Assembly (NCBI RefSeq): GCF_015694705.1
Contig: NZ_JADQDR010000012.1
Location: 104,845-168,844 of the forward strand
Source of the DNA: Pontibacter rufus
GTDB taxonomy: Bacteria > Bacteroidota > Bacteroidia > Cytophagales > Hymenobacteraceae
Length of the DNA: 64,000 bases
Direction: 5' to 3'
The notes beneath the pieces were generated by a model, which made no database searches, was not told the origin of the DNA, and saw only the letters and a program-made list of their open reading frames with translations. Positions within the stretch are counted from its first letter, which is position 1; each line of letters begins with the position of its first letter. Below, piece by piece: positions 1 through 8,822 of the stretch. Both the position numbers and the translations under genes were made by a program.

Positions 1-1280
1 AGCAGGCGGTTTGCAAGTGGGTTGTATTGCGCAAAGGTCTTATCTGCCACGTAGCCTGCATCCGTAAAAGCATTTAAGTATACTGCCAGCGGTATGCTGT
101 TAAACTTCGGATTGTTGATAAAGGTAAGCCTTATGCTTTTAATATCCACCAACAGGCGCGACAATCCCTGCTTAAAAAGGGCATAGTGCTGCCCGCCCAC
201 CACGTACAGCTCATATCCGCGAACCAGCGACCGGAAGCCCAGCGCCGCATTATCCGCAAAGGCATAATGCCGGGCCAGGCGCAGTTGCCCCTCTGCTCCT
301 ATGGTATAGTATAGCTTAGCAGATAGTTTGGCATAATCTACATACTTTGCCCGGATGGTGGTATACGGCGAGCCGCTGTTGTGCAGGAAGAATGTCTGGC
401 CAACAGCGGCCTCAAAATAGCTGCCCGACAAGAGGTAGGCAAATGTATTGCGCAGGTTAATGACTTTAGACACTTCCAGCCGCAGGTATTGCCGTTCACG
501 CATACCGTTGCCATAGTATGCGGGGTTCAGGCGCGCTACTGTGTCAGAGATACTCTCGGTGTGGTAAGCCAGCGTAAGCGCCTCCTGCCGCTGCACGCTT
601 TGGCGGTGCAGCAGCGCGGCCGCAAAGGAAGTACGCCGGATAGGCAAGCCCTGCTCCTGCTCGTAAAAAACCTGCCTGTTTTGCCTGTTGGTATAATTGA
701 TGGTGCGGCTGCGGTAATCAAACGCGCCGACCTCGATCCCTAATTTGTTGTTGCGGCTGATATAAGGCACGCGGTATACCAGTTCTAACCACCGGTTAAA
801 GCCACGCTGCACTTTTAGCCGCACATCCTCGTTGCGCCCCCTGAAGTTGCGCTTCACCAGGTTAAGGCCATAGTCGATGCGGCTCCAGTCTTCCTTCTCC
901 AGCCAGGCATTAAAATTACGGTCAGCAAAATCAAAAATAGGAATGGGGTACAGGTAGTAGCGCTCCTGCACCAGGTAAGTTACCAGCACCTGCCCCTGCA
1001 GGCAAGTATAAGTATAGCTGACACTGTGAAAGAGGCGCAGGTTAAAGAGCCGTTTGCGGTTGTCCTCCAGCAGGGGCTCCAGCTCATTCGTGGCTACTGT
1101 ATCGCCGGATGCAAAAGTTAATTCCTGCAGCAGCACCTGTGCTTTGGTGTCGTGGTTGCCCTGCAGTGCTATACCCGTTATCACCACTGTAGGCGGATCG
1201 CAGGGCATGGCTATAACCACACGTTGCAGCAACATCAGAAGCAGGAAAATACAGGAGCGCAGTTGCACCACTTCTGCCAC
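1..1280 (-). CDS. Omp85-type outer-membrane protein, POTRA plus start of barrel (truncated by window edge)
   Basis: I translated this frame by hand from the complement; it stays open to the left edge, about 426 codons. It begins with a GTG at 1280, three bases past the stop of the CBS gene, and gives a short basic stretch followed by a hydrophobic run (CIFLLLMLL) that can serve as signal peptide. Residues of about 35-95 read like a POTRA domain (VVITGIALQGNHDTKAQVLL, then a gap-free 'NRKRLFNLRLFHSV'). The rest is rich in alternating aromatic strands, as in the 16-strand Omp85 barrel of BamA/TamA, with an RGYELY segment near the edge. Only one POTRA is visible, which fits a shortened BamA-like or patatin/ShlB-like protein rather than the five-POTRA BamA. 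A second GTG at 1271 is an alternative start. It probably shares a transcript with the upstream CBS gene. The family assignment is inference from fold-like patterns. Confidence 0.7.
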   Translation of the reverse strand, partial: MAEVVQLRSCIFLLLMLLQRVVIAMPCDPPTVVITGIALQGNHDTKAQVLLQELTFASGDTVATNELEPLLEDNRKRLFNLRLFHSVSYTYTCLQGQVLVTYLVQERYYLYPIPIFDFADRNFNAWLEKEDWSRIDYGLNLVKRNFRGRNEDVRLKVQRGFNRWLELVYRVPYISRNNKLGIEVGAFDYRSRTINYTNRQNRQVFYEQEQGLPIRRTSFAAALLHRQSVQRQEALTLAYHTESISDTVARLNPAYYGNGMRERQYLRLEVSKVINLRNTFAYLLSGSYFEAAVGQTFFLHNSGSPYTTIRAKYVDYAKLSAKLYYTIGAEGQLRLARHYAFADNAALGFRSLVRGYELYVVGGQHYALFKQGLSRLLVDIKSIRLTFINNPKFNSIPLAVYLNAFTDAGYVADKTFAQYNPLANRL

Positions 1281-1283
1281 CGG

Positions 1284-1949
1284 CTAAATGTCGAGGTACT
1301 TGAGGAGCATATCCAGCCGGTCGCGGCCCACATCATACTTGGCGCCATCGTTAAACTGAGCCGTAATGCGGTATTCGAAGCGCTCGAGGGTGGCAATAAT
1401 GCGGGTAAGGTCAGACGCATTTAACTTCAACGTCAGTTTGATTTGGTAGGGGTCCAGCTCGTCCGGCGACACGTAGGCGCTGAGTATCTTTACGTTTTCC
1501 TCTTCTATCAGGCGGCTGATCTGGGCCAGCGAATAGTCGCGCTCTGCCATGGACAGCACCAGGATGCTACCCTGCCCCTGCAGGGCCGACATCTGCCCGA
1601 AAGCGGCCAGCGTATCGTTTATGGTGATGATACCAACGTAATCCTGATCCTCGTCGAACACCACCACCACCTGGATTTTATTTTTGATGGCTGCCTCCAT
1701 CACATCATAAAAATGCTGGTGCTGCTGCACGTGTACGTCCTGGTATTCCAGTGTTACTTCTTTCAGCGGCAGGCTGCGGTCGTCCAGTTCAATCAGGTTA
1801 TGCTCGGTTGCCAGCCCCAGGTACCTGCGGTTGCTGACCACGGGCAGTTCGTTTACGTGGAACTCATCCATCCAACGCAGGGCTTTCTCCACGGTGTCAT
1901 ACAGCTTCAGCGGCGGAATCATTTGGTTGATGAGTTCTTCTGCTATCAT
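1284..1949 (-). CDS. CBS-domain protein
   Basis: The 221-residue protein starts with MIAEELINQMIPPLKLYDTV, a typical first CBS motif, and a second CBS unit follows at about residues 65-120 (VTLEYQDVHVQQHQHFYDVM ... VVVVFDEDQDYVGIITINDT). A Bateman pair of this kind usually binds adenine nucleotides and senses energy state. The last 80 residues (SILVLSMAERDYSLAQISRL ... EENVKILSAYVS) look like an ACT-type ligand-binding fold, so the layout is CBS-CBS-ACT-like. Its ATG overlaps the last four bases of the hydrolase gene upstream (ATGA), and the Omp85 gene begins three bases after its stop, so the three are probably translated together. Cytosolic; the ligand cannot be told from sequence. Confidence 0.8.
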   Translation of the reverse strand: MIAEELINQMIPPLKLYDTVEKALRWMDEFHVNELPVVSNRRYLGLATEHNLIELDDRSLPLKEVTLEYQDVHVQQHQHFYDVMEAAIKNKIQVVVVFDEDQDYVGIITINDTLAAFGQMSALQGQGSILVLSMAERDYSLAQISRLIEEENVKILSAYVSPDELDPYQIKLTLKLNASDLTRIIATLERFEYRITAQFNDGAKYDVGRDRLDMLLKYLDI

Positions 1950-2722
1950 GTGGCTGGTGCGTTTATCGCTTCTTTTTGTAAAAACTTCTCTAAAATACTA
2001 TTAAACTTCTCCGGATGTTCCATCATAGGAGCATGGCCGCAATGGTCGATAAAATGCAGCTCTGAATTTGGCATCAGGCGGTTAAACTCATGCCCTACCA
2101 GCGGCGGCGTAATGGTGTCGTTCAGCCCCCATATCAACAACGTAGGCACCTGAATATTTGTGATATCCTTGGCCATGTTATGCCGCTGCGCCGATTTGGC
2201 GATAGCGATGATACGCAGGCACTTGGCGTTGCTGTTGGTAATTCCGAATACTTCATCTACCAGTTCCTGCGTGGCCGTGGCGGGATCGTAGAACGTATAC
2301 TCTACACGTTCTTTTACATACTCATAGTTGCCTCGCTTCGGAAAAGATCCGCCCATCGAATCCTCGAACAGTCCGGAACTGCCCGTGAGCACCAGGCGCT
2401 TTACCTTAGAAGGATTTTTTAAAGTATACACCAGCGCCACATGCCCGCCCAGCGAGTTGCCGAGCACCGTCATGCCCGTCAGTTTCTTTAAGTTTACAAA
2501 ATCCTCTACAAACGATACCAGCCCGGGTACGCCCGCCTTGTGCAGGGCCATTTCATAGATAGGCATCAGCGGGATAACGACACGATAATTCCTGGAAAAA
2601 TGTTCTACCACGCCATTCCAGTTACTCAGCGCGCCAAACAGGCCGTGCAACAACAGCAGCACTTCGCCCTGCCCCTCGTCTATATACGCAAACTCGCCTT
2701 CTTGTCTGATTTGTAGATCCAT
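1946..2722 (-). CDS. Alpha/beta hydrolase
   Basis: A 258-residue alpha/beta-hydrolase-fold protein. The oxyanion-hole motif LLHGLFGALSNW lies near residues 24-35, the nucleophile elbow GNSLGG gives Ser90, the acid is in WGLNDTITP and the catalytic histidine in DHCGHAPMMEHP near residue 230, so the triad is complete. No signal peptide is seen, so it is cytosolic. Substrate is unknown; related proteins include esterases, haloperoxidase-like and meta-cleavage hydrolases. It ends by overlapping the CBS gene by four bases and follows pabA by 50 bases in the same direction, so it is probably part of one operon running pabA, hydrolase, CBS, Omp85. Confidence 0.85.
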   Translation of the reverse strand: MDLQIRQEGEFAYIDEGQGEVLLLLHGLFGALSNWNGVVEHFSRNYRVVIPLMPIYEMALHKAGVPGLVSFVEDFVNLKKLTGMTVLGNSLGGHVALVYTLKNPSKVKRLVLTGSSGLFEDSMGGSFPKRGNYEYVKERVEYTFYDPATATQELVDEVFGITNSNAKCLRIIAIAKSAQRHNMAKDITNIQVPTLLIWGLNDTITPPLVGHEFNRLMPNSELHFIDHCGHAPMMEHPEKFNSILEKFLQKEAINAPAT

Positions 2723-2772
2723 TTCGTGTGAGAAGCTATGTAAAAAATTCGTGATTTGAAAGTATACGATAT

Positions 2773-3342
2773 TTATACTATAATATTAACAATACTAAGC
2801 CAATTTTGGAGCATATGCAACCCATAAGTAGTGAGTGCAGCCTCCGGGTGAAACTGCAGGGCATAGATTGGAAGTGCTTTGTGTCGGAACGCCATCAACT
2901 CTCCATCGGGCGTATGCGCCAGTGGTACAAGGGTTTGGGGCATGTGCCGCAGCACCAGAGAATGATAACGCACCACCGGCATCGTGGCAGGCAGCCCTGC
3001 AAAAATCGGATCAGCTACGCAGGCTATGTCAGATATTTTGCCATGCATGGGTCTTAGCGCCTTCTCCAGCTTCGCCCCGAAGAATTCGCCCAGGGCCTGG
3101 TGGCCCAGGCATATGCCCAGCATCGGCACCCGCCTGTGGTAATGTTGTATCACATCCATCAGGTGGCCCGCCTGCTGCGGCACACCTGGCCCTGGCGACA
3201 GCACGACAGCCGTAACCGGCAGTTGTTTCAGCACAGCCAACGGCACATCATTGCGCACCACTTTTGCCTCTACACCCAGCTGTCCGAAATAATCGACCAG
3301 GTTATAAGTAAACGAATCGAAGTTATCGAGGAGCAGAAGCAT
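2773..3342 (-). CDS. pabA: Aminodeoxychorismate/anthranilate synthase glutaminase subunit
   Basis: This 189-residue class I glutamine amidotransferase supplies ammonia from glutamine to a chorismate-using partner (PabB for folate or TrpE for tryptophan). It has the family start LLLLDNFDSFTYNLVDYFGQ, the LSPGPGVP oxyanion segment at 49-56, the nucleophile in GICLGHQ (Cys78) and the His165/Glu167 pair in LQFHPEA. No trpE, trpD or pabB lies in the window, so folate and tryptophan roles cannot be separated; the many bacteria with one amphibolic copy make either possible. The symbol is given on the stand-alone context. Full length for the family. Confidence 0.85.
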   Translation of the reverse strand: MLLLLDNFDSFTYNLVDYFGQLGVEAKVVRNDVPLAVLKQLPVTAVVLSPGPGVPQQAGHLMDVIQHYHRRVPMLGICLGHQALGEFFGAKLEKALRPMHGKISDIACVADPIFAGLPATMPVVRYHSLVLRHMPQTLVPLAHTPDGELMAFRHKALPIYALQFHPEAALTTYGLHMLQNWLSIVNIIV

Positions 3343-3515
3343 GATTTTAATGTGCTGATTGTTTAATGTACTGATATGCTAATAGAATAATATGCTAGTG
3401 GCTTAGGCTCTATAACCCTCGTCTACTTTGCGCGGGAATACCCTAAAATAAAATCAGCAGCACATTAAATAAATTAGGGATCATCAACATATTAACTCAT
3501 TAAGCAATTAGCACA
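3343..3515. repeat. Degenerate AATGTGCTGAT-type intergenic repeats
   Basis: The gap between pabA and the CvpA gene is built from degenerate copies of a short phrase. On the plus strand near 3347-3385 it reads AATGTGCTGATTGTTTAATG then GTACTGATATGCTAATAG. Near 3460-3520 the same phrase occurs on the complement (CAGCACATTAAA, ATTAGCACATTAAAA), so the gap is bounded by diverged inverted copies. A single copy (TTAATGTGCTATGGGG, TGATGTGCTGATG) also sits at 17932-17960 beside the MITE-like element. There is no coding potential. Confidence 0.55.
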
Positions 3516-4034
3516 TTAAAAGTGCTGCTTCAGCGAGAAGACGAGCGCCTTTACAAACGGAAGCACATAGCTTAGGATGTCCAGCGCGAAAGGTGTGGTT
3601 TTAAGTACTACCGGGTATACCACCGAGGCATCGGCTGTTTCTTTGGTGATGCTGATACCGGCTATATCAGCCACATAAAGCAGCAGGCTCAGCGCCACGC
3701 ACCACTTCAGCGCACCCAGTATGGCACCCAGCACGTTGTCGAACAAGCCGAACGGCGTAAAATCAACGACCTTTTTGAGCAGCAATCCCACCAGGCGCAC
3801 CAGCAGCACAATGCCCACAAACACCACCAGAAAGGTAACGAAAGGCAGCAGCCCATGCACATCGCCAATAAAGCTTTCCATCACGGGCAAAGCCGTGTCC
3901 AGCAGTTTGAGCCCGCCAAGTATGGCCAGCACCAGCGCCACCAACGATATCAGCTCCAGCAGGAGCCCTTTCCGGAAGCCCATAAAAGCCCCGAACGCTA
4001 TCGGAATAGCCAGAAAAATATCGAATGTACTCAA
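3516..4034 (-). CDS. CvpA family inner-membrane protein
   Basis: A 172-residue protein with four predicted membrane segments. The start STFDIFLAIPIAFGAFMGFR followed by a basic KG and ELISLVALVLAI is the typical CvpA N-terminus (family named for colicin V production in E. coli). Further hydrophobic segments run at about 65-90 and 100-125. The biochemical role of CvpA proteins is not settled; they are linked to envelope homeostasis. It lies 95 bases downstream of the YqeY gene on the same strand, so the two may be co-transcribed. Confidence 0.8.
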   Translation of the reverse strand: MSTFDIFLAIPIAFGAFMGFRKGLLLELISLVALVLAILGGLKLLDTALPVMESFIGDVHGLLPFVTFLVVFVGIVLLVRLVGLLLKKVVDFTPFGLFDNVLGAILGALKWCVALSLLLYVADIAGISITKETADASVVYPVVLKTTPFALDILSYVLPFVKALVFSLKQHF

Positions 4035-4129
4035 GGTTAAAAATTAAGCTGATGGTTATACCTTTGCCTACTTGTATTGTAGCTGCATCCGGAAGCATTC
4101 AGTAGGATTCCGGATACAGCCTTTATACT

Positions 4130-4591
4130 TTAAAAATCGGTGTTGTTGAGCAGTTGGCCAACTGTCTGCGAAATAGCGCGTCCGTCCGCCTGGCCTGCCA
4201 GTTCTTTGGAAGCTACGCCCATTACCTTGCCAATATCCGATGGGCCGGTAGCTCCTACGCGCTGAATAATTTCTACCAGGCGTATGCGCAAATCACCTTC
4301 ATCCAACTGCCTGGGCAGGTATTCTTCAATTACAGCCAGTTCATTCAACTCTATCTCTTCCAGGTCGGTGCGGCCCTGCTGGGCGTAGAGCGCTGCCGAT
4401 TCGCGGCGCTGTTTGGCTGCCTTCGTCAGCAGCTTCATCTCTGTGTCCTGCGACAGATTCGTAATGCCGCCTTTTTCGGTTTCGGCCAGCAGCACCTGCG
4501 ACTTTATACTTCGCAGCGCCTGCAAGCGTACTTTATCTCTGGCCAGCATGGCTTGTTTTATGTCCGTATCAACGCGTTCTTTTAAGGTCAT
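4130..4591 (-). CDS. GatB/YqeY domain protein
   Basis: This 153-residue protein is related to the C-terminal tRNA-binding domain of the GatB amidotransferase subunit but stands alone, as YqeY proteins do. The start LKERVDTDIKQAMLARDKVR and the later VIEEYLPRQL and GASGPSDIGKVMG-like segment (here GATGPSDIGKVMG) are family hallmarks. It is all helical, cytosolic and of normal length. The function is not firmly known; tRNA-related binding is inferred from GatB. It is divergent from pdxJ across 177 bases, and a TACCTTTG -7-like box on the minus strand at 4727-4734 could be its promoter. Confidence 0.85.
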   Translation of the reverse strand: MTLKERVDTDIKQAMLARDKVRLQALRSIKSQVLLAETEKGGITNLSQDTEMKLLTKAAKQRRESAALYAQQGRTDLEEIELNELAVIEEYLPRQLDEGDLRIRLVEIIQRVGATGPSDIGKVMGVASKELAGQADGRAISQTVGQLLNNTDF

Positions 4592-4768
4592 AGTTTTAAT
4601 TTTTTATGTATTTATAGGTTGAGATGCTGCACCTTATGGTTTAGTTTCTGGTGTATACGCGGCCACAGCCGGGCTTATAGTTAAACATGTTAAACAAAAT
4701 TCAACTAAATTTAGTCATTTATAGAACAAAGGTATAAACTGGCTGCAGAAGCCACAACATTCCACCTT

Positions 4769-5482
4769 ATGACCAAGCTGAGTGTAAATATAAACAAAAT
4801 AGCTACGCTTCGGAACGCCCGCGGCGGCGACCGGCCAAATGTAGTGCAGGCTGCCAGAGATTGTGAACGTTTCGGCGCCCAGGGCATCACCGTGCACCCA
4901 CGCCCCGACGAGCGCCACATCCGCTACCGCGACGTATATGATTTAAAAGAAGTGGTTACTACCGAATTTAACATTGAAGGCAACCCGACACCGGACTTTC
5001 TTAAGCTGGTAAAAGAGATAAAGCCCGCACAGGCCACACTTGTACCCGACGCACCAGACGCCATCACCTCCAACGCCGGCTGGGATACACGCAGGTATAA
5101 AGATTTTCTGACGGATGTAATACAGGACTTGAAAGCAGACGGCATCCGGGTTTCTATTTTTGTTGATCCAGAAGAAAGTATGGTTGAAGGCGCAGCCCTG
5201 GTAAATACTGATAGGATTGAGCTCTACACCGAAGCTTATGCCAAAAACTACCACCAGAACAGAGAAAGAGCTCTTGCGCCCTACCTGGCTGCCGCTCAAA
5301 AAGCAAAGGAGTTTGGCCTCGGCCTCAACGCCGGTCACGACCTGGATCTTGACAACCTGAAATATCTCAAAGATAACCTGCCGGGGCTGGACGAGGTAAG
5401 CATTGGCCACGCCCTTATTTGCGACGCGCTATACCTTGGGCTGGAAAATACGATTCAGTTATACCTGCGCCAGCTAAAGTAA
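4769..5482 (+). CDS. pdxJ: Pyridoxine 5'-phosphate synthase
   Basis: PdxJ condenses 1-deoxy-xylulose-5-phosphate with 3-amino-2-oxopropyl phosphate to make pyridoxine 5'-phosphate, the ring-closing step of DXP-dependent vitamin B6 synthesis. The 237-residue protein has the family start [20 protein letters not shown], the glutamate/histidine segment [17 protein letters not shown], and the C-terminal [15 protein letters not shown] and [12 protein letters not shown] segments that hold substrate phosphate and the catalytic histidine. Length is normal. Its TAA stop is followed immediately by the mnmH ATG, so the two are translated as one unit with selD. Confidence 0.95.
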   Translation: MTKLSVNINKIATLRNARGGDRPNVVQAARDCERFGAQGITVHPRPDERHIRYRDVYDLKEVVTTEFNIEGNPTPDFLKLVKEIKPAQATLVPDAPDAITSNAGWDTRRYKDFLTDVIQDLKADGIRVSIFVDPEESMVEGAALVNTDRIELYTEAYAKNYHQNRERALAPYLAAAQKAKEFGLGLNAGHDLDLDNLKYLKDNLPGLDEVSIGHALICDALYLGLENTIQLYLRQLK

Positions 5483-6511
5483 ATGATAAACGCTATCTCC
5501 ATTCAGGAATTCCTGGAAAAGGCTGAGACTTTGCCTGTGCTGGACGTGCGCGCGCCCAAAGAGTATGCGGTGGGGCACATGCCGGCAGCACATTCTTTTC
5601 CTATTTTTGATGATGCCCAGCGTGCCGTTATCGGCACGGCCTACAAGCAACAGGGCCACGATCCGGCGGTGCTGCTTGGACTGGATTCCTTTGGCCCCCG
5701 CATGTCGGGTTTTGTGAAGGAAGCTAAAAAGCTGGCGAAGGACAAAGAACTGCTGGTGCATTGCTGGCGCGGCGGTATGCGTAGTGGCGCCATGGCCTGG
5801 CTGCTTGATTTCGCCGGGTTTAAAGTATATCTGCTGGAGGGCGGCTACAAAAATTACCGCCACCTGATGCAGGAGGCTTTTGCCAAAACCCGGCCTATAC
5901 TTATACTGGGTGGCCTGACAGGAAGCGGTAAAACCGACCTGCTGCCCTACCTGCAAAAGCACGACCAGCAATGTATAGATTTGGAAGCTCTGGCCAGCCA
6001 CAAAGGTTCTGCTTTTGGAAGTATAGATATGCCACCGCAGCCCAGCACCGAACATTTCGAAAACCTGTTGGGCATGCAGCTGTTAAAACTGAACGACCGG
6101 CAACCCCTGTGGCTGGAAGATGAAAGTATAACGATTGGCCGGGTGGTGCTACCCAAGCCCTTTTTTAACCAGATGCAGCAGGCACCAACCATTGTATTGC
6201 AATTACCCAAAAAGCTCCGTGTGCAAAAGCTGGCCCAGGAATATTGCCGCACTGATCCTGCCTTACTGGAGGCATCGATCCTCAGAATAAAAAAACGGTT
6301 GGGTGGCCTGGCTACCAAAGATGCACTGGCTGCTATTGCCGCCGGCGACATGGAGAAAATGGTAGAGCTGGCCCTCACCTATTATGATAAAACTTATACG
6401 TATGGCCTGGAACAGCGGGAGCATGTGCTTCCGCTGGATCTAACAGGTATAAACCCCGAAGAGAATGCTGCGCAAGTGCTGCAGCTGGCCCAAAAACATA
6501 ACCTGATTTAA
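5483..6511 (+). CDS. mnmH: tRNA 2-selenouridine synthase
   Basis: MnmH (SelU/YbbB) replaces the sulfur of 2-thiouridine at wobble position 34 of tRNA(Lys), tRNA(Glu) and tRNA(Gln) with selenium from selenophosphate, through a geranylated intermediate. The 342-residue protein has an N-terminal rhodanese domain with the active cysteine at residue 94 in HCWRGGMRS, and a C-terminal P-loop domain with the Walker A motif GLTGSGKT at 144-151. Both are intact. It sits between pdxJ (stop and start directly adjacent) and selD (four-base gap), which provides its selenium donor. No selA or selB is in the window. Confidence 0.93.
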   Translation: MINAISIQEFLEKAETLPVLDVRAPKEYAVGHMPAAHSFPIFDDAQRAVIGTAYKQQGHDPAVLLGLDSFGPRMSGFVKEAKKLAKDKELLVHCWRGGMRSGAMAWLLDFAGFKVYLLEGGYKNYRHLMQEAFAKTRPILILGGLTGSGKTDLLPYLQKHDQQCIDLEALASHKGSAFGSIDMPPQPSTEHFENLLGMQLLKLNDRQPLWLEDESITIGRVVLPKPFFNQMQQAPTIVLQLPKKLRVQKLAQEYCRTDPALLEASILRIKKRLGGLATKDALAAIAAGDMEKMVELALTYYDKTYTYGLEQREHVLPLDLTGINPEENAAQVLQLAQKHNLI

Positions 6512-6515
6512 ATCA

Positions 6516-7568
6516 ATGGAAGATACATCCACAGAAAGTATAAAGTTGACACAATACAGCCACGGCGCGGGCTGCGGCTGCAAAATATCACCTAAAGTAC
6601 TAGATGCTATTCTGCACTCGGAAATAAGTTACCCTGAAAACAAAAACCTGCTGGTCGGCAACAATTCCCGAGACGATGCCGCCGTGTACGACATCGGCCA
6701 GGGCCGCGCCGTTATCAGCACCACCGACTTTTTCATGCCGATTGTGGATGATGCTTATGACTTTGGAAGAATCGCTTCGGCTAACGCCATTTCGGATGTG
6801 TATGCAATGGGTGGCACGCCGATGATGGCCATTGCCATACTTGGCTGGCCCATCGATAAGCTGGCTCCGGAAGTAGCGAGACGCGTAACGGAAGGCGCAC
6901 GCAGCATCTGCCACGAAGCAGGTATTCCGCTGGCTGGCGGCCACAGCATCGACAGCCCGGAGCCCATTTTCGGCCTCGCCGTAACCGGTATGGTGGATAT
7001 CAAAAACCTGAAACAGAACGACACCGCCACCGCCGGCTGCGAACTATACCTGACCAAACCCCTCGGTGTAGGCATACTGACTACTGCGCAGAAGAAAGCT
7101 ATACTGCAGCCTGAGCACGCGCAACTTGCACCGCAGCAGATGATGCAACTCAACAGGATTGGTGCCGAATTAGGGCAGCTGCCACAGGTAAAAGCCATGA
7201 CGGATGTAACCGGTTTCGGCCTACTCGGCCATCTTTCAGAGATGTGCGAGGGCAGCCATTTGACGGCGGAAATATACTTCGATAAGGTGCCGGTGCTGCC
7301 CGAAGCGCTGGAATACCTCGCGCAGAAAGCCATTCCGGGCGGAACACACCGCAACTTCGACAGCTATGGCCACAAAGTTGCAACGCTTACACCCGAGCAG
7401 AAACACATGCTCTGCGATCCGCAAACCAGCGGCGGCCTGCTGGTTGCTGTAGATCCTTCTGGGCGCGAAGAGGTACTGGCGATATTTGAAAAGTATGGAT
7501 TGCAGCTGGAGCCGTTTGGTGTTTTGAAAGCACAGCAGGATGAAGGAAAATTGATTTGGGTGATTTAA
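6516..7568 (+). CDS. selD: Selenide, water dikinase
   Basis: SelD makes selenophosphate from selenide and ATP. The 350-residue protein has the glycine-rich N-terminus [10 protein letters not shown], where Cys20 and Lys23 match the catalytic Cys17 and Lys20 of E. coli; the position taken by selenocysteine in some SelD enzymes is cysteine here. Later PurM-like features include [29 protein letters not shown] and [19 protein letters not shown]-terminal DPQTSGGLL is also present. It lies four bases after mnmH and surely feeds it. The gene is standard in length and ends at a TAA before the 7608-7715 repeat. Confidence 0.95.
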   Translation: MEDTSTESIKLTQYSHGAGCGCKISPKVLDAILHSEISYPENKNLLVGNNSRDDAAVYDIGQGRAVISTTDFFMPIVDDAYDFGRIASANAISDVYAMGGTPMMAIAILGWPIDKLAPEVARRVTEGARSICHEAGIPLAGGHSIDSPEPIFGLAVTGMVDIKNLKQNDTATAGCELYLTKPLGVGILTTAQKKAILQPEHAQLAPQQMMQLNRIGAELGQLPQVKAMTDVTGFGLLGHLSEMCEGSHLTAEIYFDKVPVLPEALEYLAQKAIPGGTHRNFDSYGHKVATLTPEQKHMLCDPQTSGGLLVAVDPSGREEVLAIFEKYGLQLEPFGVLKAQQDEGKLIWVI

Positions 7569-7607
7569 GGATGTGGAAATTTGGAGATAAAGGTATGCGT
7601 GTTTATA

Positions 7608-7715
7608 CTTCGTTCTGCTGGCGCGGGTCTCTGACGCTGACTTACAAGAACGTGCAATCTCTAACTTGATGCTACAAAAAGGCACGAGTTGAAAAGGCAC
7701 GCCAGCAGAACGAAG
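7608..7715. repeat. 108-bp element with 16-bp terminal inverted repeats
   Basis: CTTCGTTCTGCTGGCG at 7608-7623 is repeated perfectly on the other strand at 7700-7715. The 76-bp interior has no open frame of note and contains GGCACG repeated at 7681 and 7695 and again just outside at 7715. It lies between selD and the next hydrolase. The inverted ends without a transposase suggest a small non-autonomous repeat (MITE- or REP-like), but no second copy occurs in the window to prove mobility. Confidence 0.5.
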
Positions 7716-7805
7716 GCACGCCAGCTATACTATAAATGCATAAAGCCATCGCCTTGCCCATACTTGCGTAAGCAAAACCAGTACTTTGAACTGATAACTG
7801 AAAAG

Positions 7806-8573
7806 ATGAAATTACACTACAAAGAAATGGGCCATGGCCAGCCGCTGCTGATATTGCATGGCTTATTCGGTACATTGGATAACTGGGCAACCCTGGCCAA
7901 GCGACTGGCAGAACATTACAACGTGTTCCTGGTAGACCTGCGCAACCACGGCCGGTCGCCCCACTCCGAAGAATTTGATTATAATGCCATGGCGGCCGAT
8001 GTGCTGGAGCTGGTAGATAACCTGCAGATACCAACGCCCGCGATTATGGGCCACTCGATGGGCGGCAAAGTAGCCATGACTTATGCGCTTCACTATCCGA
8101 CCCGCATCACCAAACTGATTGTGGTCGACATTGCCCCCAAAGCTTACCCGCCGCACCACGACGAGATTATTGCCGCGCTGCAGTCCGTAGACTTTGCGAA
8201 GCTGACAAGCCGCAGCGATATTGATGCCCAGCTGGCTAAAACTATACCCGAAGAAGAGGTGCGCCTGTTCCTGATGAAGAATCTATACCGCCAGGAAGAC
8301 GGCACTTTCGGCTGGCGCATGAACCTGGACGTCATTGAAAAGAATTACGACCAGGTAGCTGCTGCTATAACTTCTGATGTGCCTTTCAAAAAGAGTACGC
8401 TGTTTATCAAGGGCGGCCGATCTGGGTATATCAAACCGGAAGATGTATATGGCTGTATTGAGCATTTGTTTACATTGGTGGAGGTGGAAACCATACCGGA
8501 AGCAGGCCATTGGGTACATGCCGAGGCACCGGACAAAGTATACGAACTGGTCACGAATTTTCTGGAACACTGA
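7806..8573 (+). CDS. Alpha/beta hydrolase, YbfF-like esterase
   Basis: A 255-residue hydrolase of the alpha/beta fold. Motifs are LLILHGLFGTLDNW at residues 14-27, LRNHGRSPHS at 45-54, the nucleophile elbow GHSMGG with Ser84, and a C-terminal EAGHWVHAEAPD with the catalytic histidine. This pattern matches YbfF/PHAH-type esterases that cut short acyl esters; the natural substrate is unknown. An in-frame start exists at 7689 but the 39 extra residues would come from repeat DNA, so the ATG at 7806 is preferred. No signal peptide. It appears to be monocistronic, with inverted-repeat elements on both sides. Confidence 0.85.
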   Translation: MKLHYKEMGHGQPLLILHGLFGTLDNWATLAKRLAEHYNVFLVDLRNHGRSPHSEEFDYNAMAADVLELVDNLQIPTPAIMGHSMGGKVAMTYALHYPTRITKLIVVDIAPKAYPPHHDEIIAALQSVDFAKLTSRSDIDAQLAKTIPEEEVRLFLMKNLYRQEDGTFGWRMNLDVIEKNYDQVAAAITSDVPFKKSTLFIKGGRSGYIKPEDVYGCIEHLFTLVEVETIPEAGHWVHAEAPDKVYELVTNFLEH

Positions 8574-8581
8574 TCAATTTA

Positions 8582-8754
8582 TCTGAATCAGGATTTGCAG
8601 AATTTTTCGAGGGGCCTACCACAGGAATGTTGGGATGATTATACTTTATACTGCCTGTAATACGTCCTTATCTTCCGGAGTTCCTAATCTAAATAGCATA
8701 ATTCTGCATTTTTATACTTTCTTCATCCTGAAATCCTGTAAATCCTGATTCAGA
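8582..8754. repeat. 173-bp element with 15-bp terminal inverted repeats
   Basis: TCTGAATCAGGATTT at 8582-8596 occurs in perfect inverted orientation at 8740-8754 (AAATCCTGATTCAGA). Past the perfect part the arms still resemble each other (GCAGAAT against ACAGGAT). The right end also carries a short internal repeat, AAATCCTGTAAATCCTGA. The interior holds two TATACTT motifs and no gene. It is another short element with inverted ends between two genes that lie in the same direction. Confidence 0.5.
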
Positions 8755-8822
8755 CAAATAATGCTGTAAAACTTGCGGAATCGCGCGAGGTACTTTGCGA
8801 AACAACCAGCAATCAAATCACT

